From: Chitinophagales bacterium | GTDB lineage: Bacteria; Bacteroidota; Bacteroidia; Chitinophagales; UBA10324 | Assembly (NCBI GenBank): GCA_025056305.1 | Contig: JANWWJ010000025.1 | Coordinates: 1-57,475 of the forward strand | DNA: 57,475 bases | Direction of reading: 5' to 3' | Part shown: positions 18,001 to 25,719 of the stretch, one piece after another | Position numbering within the stretch: position 1 is the first letter of the stretch | Layout: each line of letters begins with the position of its first letter | Position numbers and translations under genes: made by a program | Notes under the pieces: generated by a model | Database searches by the model: none | The model's input: only the letters and a program-made list of their open reading frames with translations | What the model was told of the DNA's origin: nothing

Positions 18001-19330
18001 CATATGTTTTTTCAAAATCCTGAAAAGGCACAAACTGATTTTCAGTCAGGGTTTGCAGGGCAAAATCCAATCGGCGCGCCTGGCTTAAGGCAGGGTCTTG
18101 GGTAAGGCGCAGGTATAAGTTGTTGGAGTTTAAATCAGGACCATCGGTAGGCGGATGATATCCGTAAGGCAAGGGATTGGCGGGGTTTCCGGTAGTCACC
18201 AATTGATTATAGGGTCGATATTCGCCCAAATCAGCAAAGGCAACAATATTGCGCACATCGGTGGTTACTCCTGTTTTGTTGGTGACCCAAACTTCGATAC
18301 GCGTGATGTTTACCTGCGAGTTGATTAACGGAAGTTGGGCCATGGCCTCGTTGAAGGTCTCGTAGAAATACTGGCCGAGAAAGAAGTTGCGGTTTTCGTC
18401 GTAGCGGTCGCAGCTGATGCGAAACGTCTGCATTTGGGCGCCGCCTTCCAGAGTGATGCTTTGCGACTTGGATTGTTGCTGAGAAATGACCGAGGTAATG
18501 GTTAACCGCCCGAACTGCAGTTGGGTTTTTAATCCGAACAAATTCTGGCTGCCGGTGATCAACGATCCCTTTAACGGCAAAGCCACATTACCGGCCTCAA
18601 TCTTTCGGATGATTTCATCTTGATAGCCGGTATATTCCAGCTTGACCTGATTTTCAAAACTGAAGTTGGCTCCCGTGTTGTAGTTGACGTTCATGCGCAG
18701 CTTATCGCCGATTTTGGCCAGCACGTTCATCTGAATCTGCATGTCGAAATCAAATCCCCCCTGCCGCCGCTGGCGCTTGGTGAGTGTCGGATTTAAAATA
18801 TTCTGATAATTACCTCCAAACGTAAGGTCAATATTTCCCTGCGGACGTATATCAACCCGCGTTCCTCCAAAAATTCGGTCGACAAGCCGGTTGTTTACGT
18901 TTACCTCAGGCAGTATGCCTTGTTCACTGAGCAAGGCGCTGGCATTGCTGCGCTTGCGCCAATACTCAGCTTCCTGCTTTTTGAATTCCAGCTCTAAGAA
19001 TTCCTCGAAAGTGAGGTAGGTGGGGTTACGAAAAAAATCTCGGCCTATGGTTTCGGTAAGCAGATAGTTGCCCGATTCAGGATCATATTCAATTTTCTGT
19101 TCGATAGCGGAAGGATCATCCAAATCAAAACCATTGTAGGAATTAGTGGTGTAGTAGTCGGTGTATCGGTCGTGAATGGGGTAACGAAGCTGAGTGCCGG
19201 GTGGCGAGTCTGACGGAAAGGGGGGCCGCACGTCGGCATCGGTGCGGTTTCCGGCTACAGACAAGACTGTCAAGCCGACGAGGGCTGTCAGCAGGCCCGC
19301 TATAACTCCATGGTTGCTTTGGCTCACCAC
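12041..19330 (-). CDS. sprA: SprA, outer-membrane translocon of the type IX secretion system
   Basis: A giant (2429-residue) outer-membrane beta-barrel. In Flavobacterium johnsoniae SprA forms the 36-strand T9SS export channel and is needed for gliding. The N-terminus has a hydrophobic export signal (VIAGLLTALVGLTVLSVAG), then the SprA-type start (RYPIHDRYTDYYTTNSYNGF) and repeated aromatic/charged beta-strand patterns to the end (GGVTLRFSLGQ). Length matches the family. The start must be GTG: an in-frame TAG lies immediately upstream (19333-19331), and GTG occurs at 19330 and 19327. Residues about 1923-1957 form a Lys/Glu/Gly-rich low-complexity insert. It is the last gene of maeB-ruvA-sprA, a gene order I recall from other Bacteroidota, and probably exports the sorting-domain proteins encoded nearby. 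Confidence 0.96.
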   Translation of the reverse strand: MVSQSNHGVIAGLLTALVGLTVLSVAGNRTDADVRPPFPSDSPPGTQLRYPIHDRYTDYYTTNSYNGFDLDDPSAIEQKIEYDPESGNYLLTETIGRDFFRNPTYLTFEEFLELEFKKQEAEYWRKRSNASALLSEQGILPEVNVNNRLVDRIFGGTRVDIRPQGNIDLTFGGNYQNILNPTLTKRQRRQGGFDFDMQIQMNVLAKIGDKLRMNVNYNTGANFSFENQVKLEYTGYQDEIIRKIEAGNVALPLKGSLITGSQNLFGLKTQLQFGRLTITSVISQQQSKSQSITLEGGAQMQTFRISCDRYDENRNFFLGQYFYETFNEAMAQLPLINSQVNITRIEVWVTNKTGVTTDVRNIVAFADLGEYRPYNQLVTTGNPANPLPYGYHPPTDGPDLNSNNLYLRLTQDPALSQARRLDFALQTLTENQFVPFQDFEKTYARKLAPNEYTLEPRLGYILLNQQLQPDEVLAVAYQYTVNGKVYQVGEFSTDITPDPDSAKVLFVKMLKGTSTRPKLPIWNLMMKNVYSLGAFQINQEDFYLDIYYLDPGGGEKRYLPAAELSGTPLISVLGLDRLNNNQDPQPDGVFDFVPNLTIIPANGKVIFPVVQPFGKDLRNKFSNPLEADPYVYQQLYDSTKTVAEQFPQYNRYVLKGTYKSRSSNEIFLGAFNVPQGSVVVTAGGQKLTENVDYTVDYNLGRVRILNQSLLNSGIPINVSFENTDLFSFQTQTLFGTRLDYYINRNLMLGGTFLKLWERPYTNKLNAGYDPISNAIYGLDGTYQRELPILTRWINALPLIETTGSSSINITAETARLDPGHSRVIGEEGTIYIDDFEGTQTSYDLRFPFISWKLASTPQVSRFPEASRVNDWSYGFNRAKLSWYQIDPFFWSNQAPDGIRNNSAQQSNFYSREVLQTEIFPEKDLTNTPFDQRENTFDLRYEPRKRGPYNFDTAGLIVLADGSIGFDTSASANLRKRWAGIQRSLDQTDFEQANIEYIQLWLLDPFLYDQNSSGGSLYIDLGNVSEDVLKDSKFFYENGLSPSGDTTILNRTAWGFSPKIPPVTNAFDTDPNARQWQDVGYDGVRSQTAAPGTSSEQVVYGSYLNALAKIYGVNSPVYQAAFADPAADDYRYYDDGSFGPNVGILDRYSRYNNPEGNSPISAATAVISQAATNAPESEDLNRDNTITENEEFFQYHVRLRPNMVVGDRFVTDVREYQVPPDRNGFSPGIARWIQLKIPVSEFSTKVGSIQDFKSIRFVRMYLTDFDTTVILRFARMELVRNQWRKYLYSLESPGEYLPTDNSNVTTFNVTSVSLEENSTREPINYVMPPGILREQIVGQLGTQFQNEQSLALQVCNLRDGDARAVYKNINLDLRQYHNAKVFVHAEAVEGQGTLNYGDIWAFVRLGSDFTNNYYEYAIPLVITPPGYYNPNSPTEQRKVWPDENQIHIVLRELVAIKSTRNQQAWPVNQPFTVDLANGGRVTVMGNPDLGNVVTAMLGVRNPKGGSVDDDGQPKCAEVWFDEFRLTGFNEQGGNAALARAEIQLADLGNIALATSYHSIGFGQLQQKLNERYRDNFVAYDLGTTIELGKLAPEKIGLKLPFYAGISKSISTPQYDPYDQDILLADKLRLISDGQQRSEARKAAQTYSSIGSINFTNVRLQPQTKGAKQKVYSPQNWNFTYAYTRNFSRTPIIASNLLRNHRAELGYQFPGKARFLSPLQKAIPAKAKYLKIIRDFNINFLPTNLNFRTTMDRQFGELKLRPLDETETIIPTYNKFWTWDRFGGFKYEFSKGLNLDFNATTRTRIDEPPGRLDTPEKKDSVWHNIRRFGRTTNYTHAANAAYTLPLNKIPLLDWTQTTARYGSTFGWLTGPMVIDPVTQKMTITTLGHTINNSQNISVNGDFNFRNLYAKSKFLKRYDTQATQQKPRAETGKGERGKEAAGQEEKKGQGAGSAKKPSEKPVGNEKVVFRLVMMVKKFNISFSDNRTTVLPGFLPQPRFVGQDLTLSAPGWPFAFGYQPDSNWLNRAAQRGWISTDTALNYQFLQTRQRQLTMKVTAEPFKDVLVDINFNKTRGNNLSEYFKVPNAGGGFAHLSRLESGTFTMSYLPIKTTFVRVRPNKFSQTFLDFQNYRQIISERLTAINPYSNFEPFGTDTVQGIYYKGYGPYAPDVLLPAFLAAYSGKDPRRIGLGLPFDELPRPNWRITYNGLTKLPWAKKIWNNVNISHGYTSTLAISSFAQSLLFEGDPAADLMLPSYIDPNSLNFVPFYNIPAVTISEQFSPLIGIDMTWKNSLSTKIEYKKSRNLTFSFLDFQLAESRNEEISLSVGYKFRNVPLPWKVDGKRKFLKNDVNFQFNTSVTDNVTYSQRLDEPVASQPTAGVQTITISPSADYTVNNRLNVRVFFDKRITNPRISASYPIRYTAGGVTLRFSLGQ

Positions 19331-19426
19331 CTATTTAAAAAATTGATATAAACACAACACTTGCTTCCGCTATCGAGGGCAACGTCTCAAGGCGATGCCT
19401 TATTGTTTCCACACTAGGTTCCGATT

Positions 19427-20026
19427 TCATCCTGATTGCTTTAGTGCAAGTCGCACCAACGTTTCGGTATTGGCGTCAGGTTGCTGCCTGCAGGCAAAAG
19501 ATACTGCCTGCTCGGCCTGTGCACGCCCATATCCCAATGCCAGCAATGCCGCCACAGCCTCTTGCCGCGCCGATAACTGGGCCGGTGTGGCGGCCACCAC
19601 TTCAGAAACAGCCTTTCCTATCTTGTCTTTTAATTCCAGGATAAGCCGACGGGCTGTCTTGGGGCCTATCCCTTTTACCCGCTCCAGCAATGCAGCATTT
19701 TCTGTCAAAATGGCGTGTCGGATTTCTTCTGCCGTCAATGAGGAAAGCAGCAGGCGCACTGTAGCTGCTCCTATCCCCGATACTTCCAGCATGGTCGTAA
19801 ACAATTGCCGCTCTTCTTCATCATAAAAACCGTAGAGTTGAGCCTGAATGCTGCCGGAAACAGGCGCCGATAAGTGCACATAGGTAAACAATCGGCATTG
19901 CGTTAACCGGTTGAGGCGCGTGAAGGTATTAAGGGTGATGTGCAAGAGGTAGCCCATACCGCCGGTTTCCAGTACGACCTGTGTGGGCGTCAGCGAAACG
20001 ATTTTACCCTGAATGTAGGCAAGCAT
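19427..20026 (-). CDS. ruvA: Holliday junction branch migration protein RuvA
   Basis: DNA-binding subunit of the RuvAB branch-migration motor. 199 residues: N-terminal OB domain (MLAYIQGKIVSLTPTQVVLE ... GMGYLLHI, then SAPVSGSIQAQLYGF), central helix-hairpin-helix motifs (LLEVSGIGAATV-type and RVKGIGPKTARRLILELKDK), and a C-terminal three-helix domain that contacts RuvB (ARQEAVAALLALGYGRAQAEQAV). It lies 48 nt after maeB and 96 nt before sprA. A small AAGGC-GAT-GCCTT hairpin (19389-19401) in that spacer lacks a T-run, so it does not look like a terminator. Confidence 0.96.
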   Translation of the reverse strand: MLAYIQGKIVSLTPTQVVLETGGMGYLLHITLNTFTRLNRLTQCRLFTYVHLSAPVSGSIQAQLYGFYDEEERQLFTTMLEVSGIGAATVRLLLSSLTAEEIRHAILTENAALLERVKGIGPKTARRLILELKDKIGKAVSEVVAATPAQLSARQEAVAALLALGYGRAQAEQAVSFACRQQPDANTETLVRLALKQSG

Positions 20027-20074
20027 AGCAATTAGGTTAATAAGATTTTGACCTCATATAATTAAACATGGGTA

Positions 20075-22348
20075 TTATTTCTTTTTGGCCTGAGCATCCA
20101 CTACGGCAATGGTCACCATGTTGATGATTTCGCGCACGCTGCTGCCCAATTGCAGGATGTGTACCGACTTGCGCAAACCGAGCAGCACCGGCCCTATGGC
20201 CTCTGCATAGCCTAGCGATTGCATGAGCTTGTACGCGATGTTCCCCGCCGACAGATTGGGAAAGATGAGCGTGTTGGCGCCTCCGTCCACTAATTCACAA
20301 AACGGGTAGTTTTCGCGCAGCAGTTCTGTATCAAAAGCAAAGTTGGCCTGCATTTCTCCATCCACGACGAGGCCGGGGTACCGCTCTTTGAGAACAGCCA
20401 CCGCTTCGGCAACGATTTGCGCTTCGCCACCACGGCTGGAACCAAAGTTGGAATACGACAACATGGCTACCCGCGGCTGAATGTTGAAATGCTGCACCGC
20501 ACGGGCAGTGAGCATGGTGATTTCTACCAGCTCTTCCACCGTGGGGTTGAAGTTCACCGTGCAATCGGCAAAAAACAGGGGGCCGCGCTTGGTAAACAAA
20601 ATGTACATGCCCGCTACCCGGCGCACCCCTTCTTGAGTGCCAATCACCTGCAGGGCCGGTCGTATGGTTTGCGCATAGTTGCGCGTGAGGCCGGAAATGA
20701 GGGCGTCGGCTTCCCCACTGACCAGCATCATTGCGCCAAAATAGTTGCGCTCACGCATCAACTTCTTGGCTTCGTACAACGTCAGTCCTTTGCGTTTCCG
20801 TTTATCGAACAGCCAACGACCGTACTCATCACGCAGACCATCCATCTCAGGTTCACTGGGATCAATGATGGGCACATCTTCAAGATCCAAATGGTGCTGT
20901 TTGATGATGGCTTTGATTTTCTTTTTGGGCCCAAGCAGGATGGGGCGGGCCAGCCCTTCTTCATAGACCGACTGGGCTGCCTTAAGCACTTTGAAATTAT
21001 CTGCCTCGGCAAACACCACCCGTTGCGGATCTTGGCGCGCCCGGTTGACGAGCGCCCGTAACATGGCATCGTCGCGGCCCAAACGCTGCGACAGTTGATT
21101 GATGTAAACGTCCCAGTCGGTAATTGGCTGGCGCGCCACCCCCGATTCCATGGCTGCCCGTGCTACTGCCGGAGCCACAGTGGTTAACAACCGAGGATCG
21201 ATAAGTTTTGGTATAATATAATCTTTTCCAAATGTCAGATTTTTCTCTCCATAGGCGAGGTTGACGAGGTCGGGGACCGGCCGGCGGGCTAATTCCGCCA
21301 GCGCATGAACGGCAGCCAGCTTCATGGCTTCATTGATTTCGGTAGCCCGCACATCCAAAGCCCCTCGAAAAATGAAAGGAAATCCTAATGCATTGTTCAC
21401 CTGATTGGGATAGTCAGACCGGCCCGTAGCGATGATGGCATCGGGCCGGGCTTCCGCCGCCTCGTGATACGGAATTTCTGGATCGGGGTTTGCCAAAGCA
21501 AAAATGATGGGGTTGGGCGCCATGGTCTTGACCATGGCTCGGGTGACGATGTTCCCTTTCGAAAGACCCAAGAAGACATCAGCACCAACGAGAGCTTCTT
21601 CCAACGTGCGCACCGGCAGCCTGGTGGCAAACTCCGCCTTGTAGCCATCTAAATCGTTGCGCTCTACATGAACCACGCCCTTGGAATCGGTCAAAATGAG
21701 GTTTTCTTTTTTTATCCCTAATGCCAAATACAACCGAGCACACGACAGAGCTGAGGCCCCGGCTCCCGAAATAACCACTTTAACCTCCTCGGCTTTTTTT
21801 CCTTGCAGCTCCAGAGCATTGATCAATGCAGCCCCCGAAATGATGGCCGTGCCGTGCTGATCGTCATGCATTACCGGTATGCTGAGCTCTTTCTTGAGCC
21901 GCTGCTCTATTTCAAAACATTCGGGGGCCTTGATGTCCTCTAAATTGATGCCACCAAATGTGGGTTCCAGCGCTTTGACAACCTGGACGAATTCATCCAC
22001 CGTTTTTGCTCTGATTTCTATATCAAAAACATCTATATCTGCAAACAGCTTAAACAAGATGCCTTTTCCTTCCATAACTGGTTTGGCAGCTTCAGGTCCG
22101 ATATCTCCGAGGCCCAAGACAGCAGTACCGTTGGTAATTACCGCAACCAGATTGCCCTTGGCGGTATAGGTATAGACCTGCTTCGGATCGGCGGCTATTT
22201 CCAGGCAAGGTTCTGCCACGCCCGGAGAATAGGCCAGGGCTAAGTCGCGCTGCGTTTTAGTTTGCTTGGTAGGCACTACCTCAATCTTGCCCGGCCTTCC
22301 CGAGCTGTGATACAGCAGCGCTTCCTTTTTATTGATTTTGATGCCCAT
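20075..22348 (-). CDS. maeB: NADP-dependent malic enzyme with phosphotransacetylase-like C-terminal domain
   Basis: Converts malate to pyruvate and CO2 with reduction of NADP. 757 residues in the MaeB hybrid layout: malic enzyme N-terminal and NAD(P)-binding domains (about 1-430; [59 protein letters not shown]) fused to a phosphate acetyl/butyryltransferase-like domain (about 430-757; [48 protein letters not shown]). In such hybrids the second domain is thought to be regulatory, binding acetyl-CoA. The start at 22348 gives [20 protein letters not shown]; an upstream in-frame start lacks homology. It heads the maeB-ruvA-sprA run. Confidence 0.95.
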   Translation of the reverse strand: MGIKINKKEALLYHSSGRPGKIEVVPTKQTKTQRDLALAYSPGVAEPCLEIAADPKQVYTYTAKGNLVAVITNGTAVLGLGDIGPEAAKPVMEGKGILFKLFADIDVFDIEIRAKTVDEFVQVVKALEPTFGGINLEDIKAPECFEIEQRLKKELSIPVMHDDQHGTAIISGAALINALELQGKKAEEVKVVISGAGASALSCARLYLALGIKKENLILTDSKGVVHVERNDLDGYKAEFATRLPVRTLEEALVGADVFLGLSKGNIVTRAMVKTMAPNPIIFALANPDPEIPYHEAAEARPDAIIATGRSDYPNQVNNALGFPFIFRGALDVRATEINEAMKLAAVHALAELARRPVPDLVNLAYGEKNLTFGKDYIIPKLIDPRLLTTVAPAVARAAMESGVARQPITDWDVYINQLSQRLGRDDAMLRALVNRARQDPQRVVFAEADNFKVLKAAQSVYEEGLARPILLGPKKKIKAIIKQHHLDLEDVPIIDPSEPEMDGLRDEYGRWLFDKRKRKGLTLYEAKKLMRERNYFGAMMLVSGEADALISGLTRNYAQTIRPALQVIGTQEGVRRVAGMYILFTKRGPLFFADCTVNFNPTVEELVEITMLTARAVQHFNIQPRVAMLSYSNFGSSRGGEAQIVAEAVAVLKERYPGLVVDGEMQANFAFDTELLRENYPFCELVDGGANTLIFPNLSAGNIAYKLMQSLGYAEAIGPVLLGLRKSVHILQLGSSVREIINMVTIAVVDAQAKKK

Positions 22349-22583
22349 CGTAAGTCGGCAAAATTCGCAGCCCGACAGAAACAATAATAGCCCTCAAGGC
22401 TCCCTCATGCTTCTGCCTTTCCTGCACGAATTGTTTCTGGCGTGTTTAAACGTCTTTTTGTGCGCGTAACAGTAGTACGATAGGCACCTCTTTTAACGCT
22501 GCCAAATTAACGGTTTTGCCCTTAGGTCATCTCCTCATCCAGTTCGTTTGCGCCGTTACTTTTGTGCTGCATTGCTGTAAACG
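22349..22583. other. Divergent intergenic region between maeB and holB
   Basis: 235 bp, the only promoter-bearing gap between the sprA operon and the gldH operon. A perfect plus-strand box lies at 22557-22564 for holB. No perfect TAnnTTTG is seen near maeB on the minus strand. An 8-bp palindrome GTTTAAAC (near 22444) is present. No gene is seen. Confidence 0.4.
22557..22564 (+). promoter_or_regulatory. Bacteroidota-type -7 promoter box (TACTTTTG)
   Basis: Perfect TAnnTTTG ending 19 nt before the holB GTG start. No convincing TTTG-type -33 element is seen at the expected 19-21 bp spacing. Confidence 0.55.
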
Positions 22584-23711
22584 GTGCGTTTTCAAGATGT
22601 CATAGGGCAGGAAAAAGTCAAAAGGCAGCTACGTGCTGCCGTTGCTTCCGGAAAAATTTCTCATGCATATTTGTTTACCGGCGAAGAAGGCTACGGAACC
22701 TTACCGATGGCCCTGGCATTGGCTACTTACCTCAACTGCCCTCAACCCGTTGCGGAGGATGCTTGCGGCGAATGTTCGAGTTGCCGGAAATTGAAAAAAC
22801 TAATGCATCCCGACCTTCATGTGCTCTTTCCTGCCTATAAACAGAAAAGTGGGGATAAGGCTGCCTCACCTGCTTCGGCCATGATGCAACATTTCCGCTC
22901 TGCACTTTTGGCCGACCCTTACATGGATTACGAAACATGGCTCAACCATCTCGGAGCTGAAAACAAACAACTCAACATTTCAGCCGAAGATTGCCGTAGC
23001 CTGTTGCAGCGCCTGACGTTGCGGCATTTCGAAGGCCGCTTCAAAATAGCTTTGATCTGGCATGCGGGCTTTTTAGGCAAAGAAGGAAATATCCTTTTGA
23101 AGCTGTTGGAAGAGCCGCCGGTAGGTACGTTATGGTTGCTGATAGCCCGCACTGCAGACGAGCTGCTGCCCACGATTGTTTCTCGGTGCCAGCAGGTTAG
23201 CGTAGGACCTATTGCCGAAGAAGACCTGGCGGATGCGCTGATTGCTCGTTTCCATCTACCCATCGGGCGAGCGCAAAACATAGCGCGCATCAGCGACGGA
23301 AACTGGAGTGAGGCCACACGCCTTGCCCAACAACACGTAGCCGCATTTGCTCCCCTGTTATTGGAATGGCTCCGCTTGCTTCAGTCCACTGACCTATTAC
23401 CGGTTTGGACCTGGGTCGAGCAAAGCGGCAACCTCAGCCGCGAAGAGCAAAAGGCTTTTTTGCGCTATGCCGTGGCCTTCGTGCGCCAGTCCTTATTGGA
23501 ACATTGTGGCATCTATCCTAACCGAAAACTAGATTTAGAAGAAAGCCAATTAGCGAACCAACTACTGAGTCGGCTGGAACCACGGCAACTCTTAGAACTA
23601 TTCATCGTATTGGAACGAAGCCATTACTTCATTGAACGCAACGTTCATGCTCGGCTGGTGTTTTGGAACCTTACCTTGAATACTCGGTCCTTAATTGGAG
23701 CCCGCTCATAG
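22584..23711 (+). CDS. holB: DNA polymerase III delta' subunit
   Basis: Clamp-loader subunit needed to load the sliding clamp. 375 residues. The N-terminus MRFQDVIGQEKVKRQLRAAV and ISHAYLFTGEEGYGTLPMALA match delta', whose P-loop is degenerate as here (no GKT/S). Zinc-type cysteines C52, C61, C64 and C67 lie in NCPQPVAEDACGECSSCRKL, followed by HPDLHVLFP. The region LLKLLEEPPVGTLWLLIART with SRCQQVSVG is the conserved sensor/SRC motif. The start is GTG at 22584, preceded by an in-frame stop and by a promoter box. It heads a plus-strand run holB-PSP1-gldH, with 42 nt to the next gene. Confidence 0.92.
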   Translation: MRFQDVIGQEKVKRQLRAAVASGKISHAYLFTGEEGYGTLPMALALATYLNCPQPVAEDACGECSSCRKLKKLMHPDLHVLFPAYKQKSGDKAASPASAMMQHFRSALLADPYMDYETWLNHLGAENKQLNISAEDCRSLLQRLTLRHFEGRFKIALIWHAGFLGKEGNILLKLLEEPPVGTLWLLIARTADELLPTIVSRCQQVSVGPIAEEDLADALIARFHLPIGRAQNIARISDGNWSEATRLAQQHVAAFAPLLLEWLRLLQSTDLLPVWTWVEQSGNLSREEQKAFLRYAVAFVRQSLLEHCGIYPNRKLDLEESQLANQLLSRLEPRQLLELFIVLERSHYFIERNVHARLVFWNLTLNTRSLIGARS

Positions 23712-23753
23712 CGCAGCAACAGCGCAAAGACCTTTTGCAAGTAATTTCACCCC

Positions 23754-24902
23754 GTGAGCTGTAACGGATGTACGGTAGGTCCGGGTGGCAAGCCCCCCGG
23801 CTGCCTGAGCCTAGGTAATTGCACCAACGGCAGTTGCAACCGGTTGAATACGTTCGACTGGCTGGCCGATCTGCCGCTGCCTTCAAGTGATTCCTATCCG
23901 TATATAGAAGTCAGTTTCAAAAACGGAAGCCGAAAGGCATTTTTTGTCAATAAGCTGCGCATTCCTCTTCGTGCACGTGATGTGGTTGTGGTAGAAGCCC
24001 CCATGGGTTACGATATGGGTGTAGTGACGCTCGTCGGAGCCACCGCTTGGCTTCAGATGAAAAAAAAGAGCGTTGATGCGCAAAAAGGCGAGCTGCGCTC
24101 GGTGCTGCGGCTGGCCACCGAAGCCGACCTGCAACGTTGGCATCAGGTAAGAAGCAAAGAAAAACCCACCTTGATCCGTACCCGGGCTATTGTAGCCCAA
24201 ATGAAACTGGACATGAAGGTTTCTGACGTAGAATATCAAGCCGATGGTCGCAAAGCAACTTTCTATTACATAGCCGACCAACGCGTCGATTTCCGGGAGT
24301 TGATTAAGGTATTAGCTCGTGAATTCCACATCAAGGTGGAAATGCATCAAATGGGTAGCCGACAGGAGGCAGGCCGTATCGGAGGGCTTGGCCCCTGCGG
24401 CCGTGAACTGTGCTGCAGTACCTGGCTTACCCAATTCAAAAACGTAACGACAGCCGCAGCTCGTTATCAACAGTTGGCCATCAATCACGCAAAACTGGCT
24501 GGCCAGTGTGGCCGCTTGAAATGTTGCCTTAATTACGAACTCGATGTTTATGTGGAGGCGCTCCAAAACCTCCCCATGTCGGTAGAAAAGCTGGAAACGA
24601 AGGCAGGAACAGCCACATTACAAAAAGCTGATATTTTTAAAAATCTGATGTATTACAGTTACGCCAACAGTACCGACACTTACGCCCTCTCTCCCGAACA
24701 GGTCCTGGCCATCCAGGCCATGAATCAAGCCGGTGAACAGCCGGATAACCTAAGCAGCTTTGTGAAAAGCTTGCAGCCAGATGCACCTGCCGAATTTTCC
24801 AGTGCCGTAGGTCAGGTGTCGTTGCAAACGTTGGAGCAAAGCAGCAAAAGACGTAAAAAGAAGAAACAGAAAAAATCAGGGCCTTCGCAGAAAAAACTGT
24901 GA
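23754..24902 (+). CDS. PSP1 domain protein, RicT/YaaT-like
   Basis: A 382-residue protein of the PSP1 family. The Bacillus member RicT (YaaT) works with RicA and RicF in an Fe-S-bearing complex affecting RNA processing; the Bacteroidota form is uncharacterised. The N-terminus is Cys-rich (C3, C6, C17, C23, C28). The PSP1 core carries FVNKLRIPLRARDVVVVEAP and the conserved cysteine motifs GPCGRELCCSTWL and QCGRLKCCLNYE, plausible metal or Fe-S ligands. The C-terminus is a Lys-rich tail (SKRRKKKKQKK). The start is GTG at 23754. It overlaps gldH by 1 nt (TGATG), so translation is probably coupled. That link to gliding genes may reflect only conserved gene order. Confidence 0.88.
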   Translation: MSCNGCTVGPGGKPPGCLSLGNCTNGSCNRLNTFDWLADLPLPSSDSYPYIEVSFKNGSRKAFFVNKLRIPLRARDVVVVEAPMGYDMGVVTLVGATAWLQMKKKSVDAQKGELRSVLRLATEADLQRWHQVRSKEKPTLIRTRAIVAQMKLDMKVSDVEYQADGRKATFYYIADQRVDFRELIKVLAREFHIKVEMHQMGSRQEAGRIGGLGPCGRELCCSTWLTQFKNVTTAAARYQQLAINHAKLAGQCGRLKCCLNYELDVYVEALQNLPMSVEKLETKAGTATLQKADIFKNLMYYSYANSTDTYALSPEQVLAIQAMNQAGEQPDNLSSFVKSLQPDAPAEFSSAVGQVSLQTLEQSSKRRKKKKQKKSGPSQKKL

Positions 24903-25438
24903 TGGTAAATAAGAGAAAAAGAACCGCACGGCTCCTTACCACACTGCACCCCACTTACCTCAAGAAACGGCTGCTGTGGTTTCTCATTGCTTTGTTGCCG
25001 CAGGTTTCGTGCGAACCAAACCGACATTACGAAAAAAACATCGTTATCAAAAAATACGTTTGGGACTCTGCATTTGTGCCCGAATTTGTCGTTGAAATCA
25101 GCGATACCTCGCACTTATACAACCTCTACTTAAATATTCGTCATGCTACTCATTACCCTTACCGCAACATTTGGTTGATTGTATCCATGATAAGTCCCGA
25201 TGGCCAACAACACAGCCGTCGCATCGAGGTACAATTGGGTGATGAGCACGGTAAATGGTTTGGCGATGGCCTGGGCGACATCTGGGACTACCAAACCCTC
25301 ATCCAACAGCATGCGTATTTTCCGGCTCCGGGCCTCTATCGCTTTCAAGTTATCCACAACATGCGCCAAGATCCCTTACCCGGAATCATGGCCATAGGCT
25401 TGCGTATAGAGAAAGCAGGTTGGAAAAAGACCTCCTGA
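24902..25438 (+). CDS. gldH: Gliding motility lipoprotein GldH
   Basis: 178 residues. GldH is a lipoprotein required for gliding in Flavobacterium johnsoniae and associated with the GldJ/T9SS-linked set. The N-terminus has a basic stretch, a hydrophobic segment (LLWFLIALLPQV) and a candidate lipidated Cys at C37 (PQVSCEP), a loose lipobox. The remainder shows the GldH pattern: YEKNIVIKKYVWDSAFVPEF, YNLYLNIRHATHYPYRNIWL, EHGKWFGDGLGDIWDY and a C-terminal Phe/Tyr-rich beta region. The ATG at 24902 overlaps the upstream stop by one base; a GTG one codon earlier is less likely. It ends the holB-PSP1-gldH run. Confidence 0.9.
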   Translation: MVNKRKRTARLLTTLHPTYLKKRLLWFLIALLPQVSCEPNRHYEKNIVIKKYVWDSAFVPEFVVEISDTSHLYNLYLNIRHATHYPYRNIWLIVSMISPDGQQHSRRIEVQLGDEHGKWFGDGLGDIWDYQTLIQQHAYFPAPGLYRFQVIHNMRQDPLPGIMAIGLRIEKAGWKKTS

Positions 25439-25719
25439 GCGCTGAAGCCAACAAAGGACATTTCCGTTTTAAAGCAAGCACACCTCAAGGCTCCAGCAAG
25501 TGATTTTGCAGAAAAATTCTAACATATTTGCGCCGGAACTCGCCTTACCTCCACCCCTACAGGCAACAATTTAGGTTGAAACATTGGTGCAGCGTGCTCG
25601 TAAAAAGCGGACATGCAAGGGGCTATCCAAATGCCCACTTCATAAGCAAAATCTTTTCATTCAAAGTTTTCTGCTACCTTGTTTTGCAAGAAATGCATAC
25701 AAACACAAAATGCGTCACG
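25439..25719. other. Leader region before hydrolase paralog C
   Basis: 281 bp without a supported gene. An in-frame upstream extension of the hydrolase (to 25528) has no homology and would hide its signal peptide. A one-mismatch promoter box (TACCTTGT, near 25675) is the best candidate for expression of paralog C. No terminator hairpin for gldH is visible. Confidence 0.35.

Noticed and set aside
20417-21061. 214-codon plus-strand open frame inside maeB
   Set aside because: Antisense to the phosphotransacetylase-like domain, with no recognisable motif.
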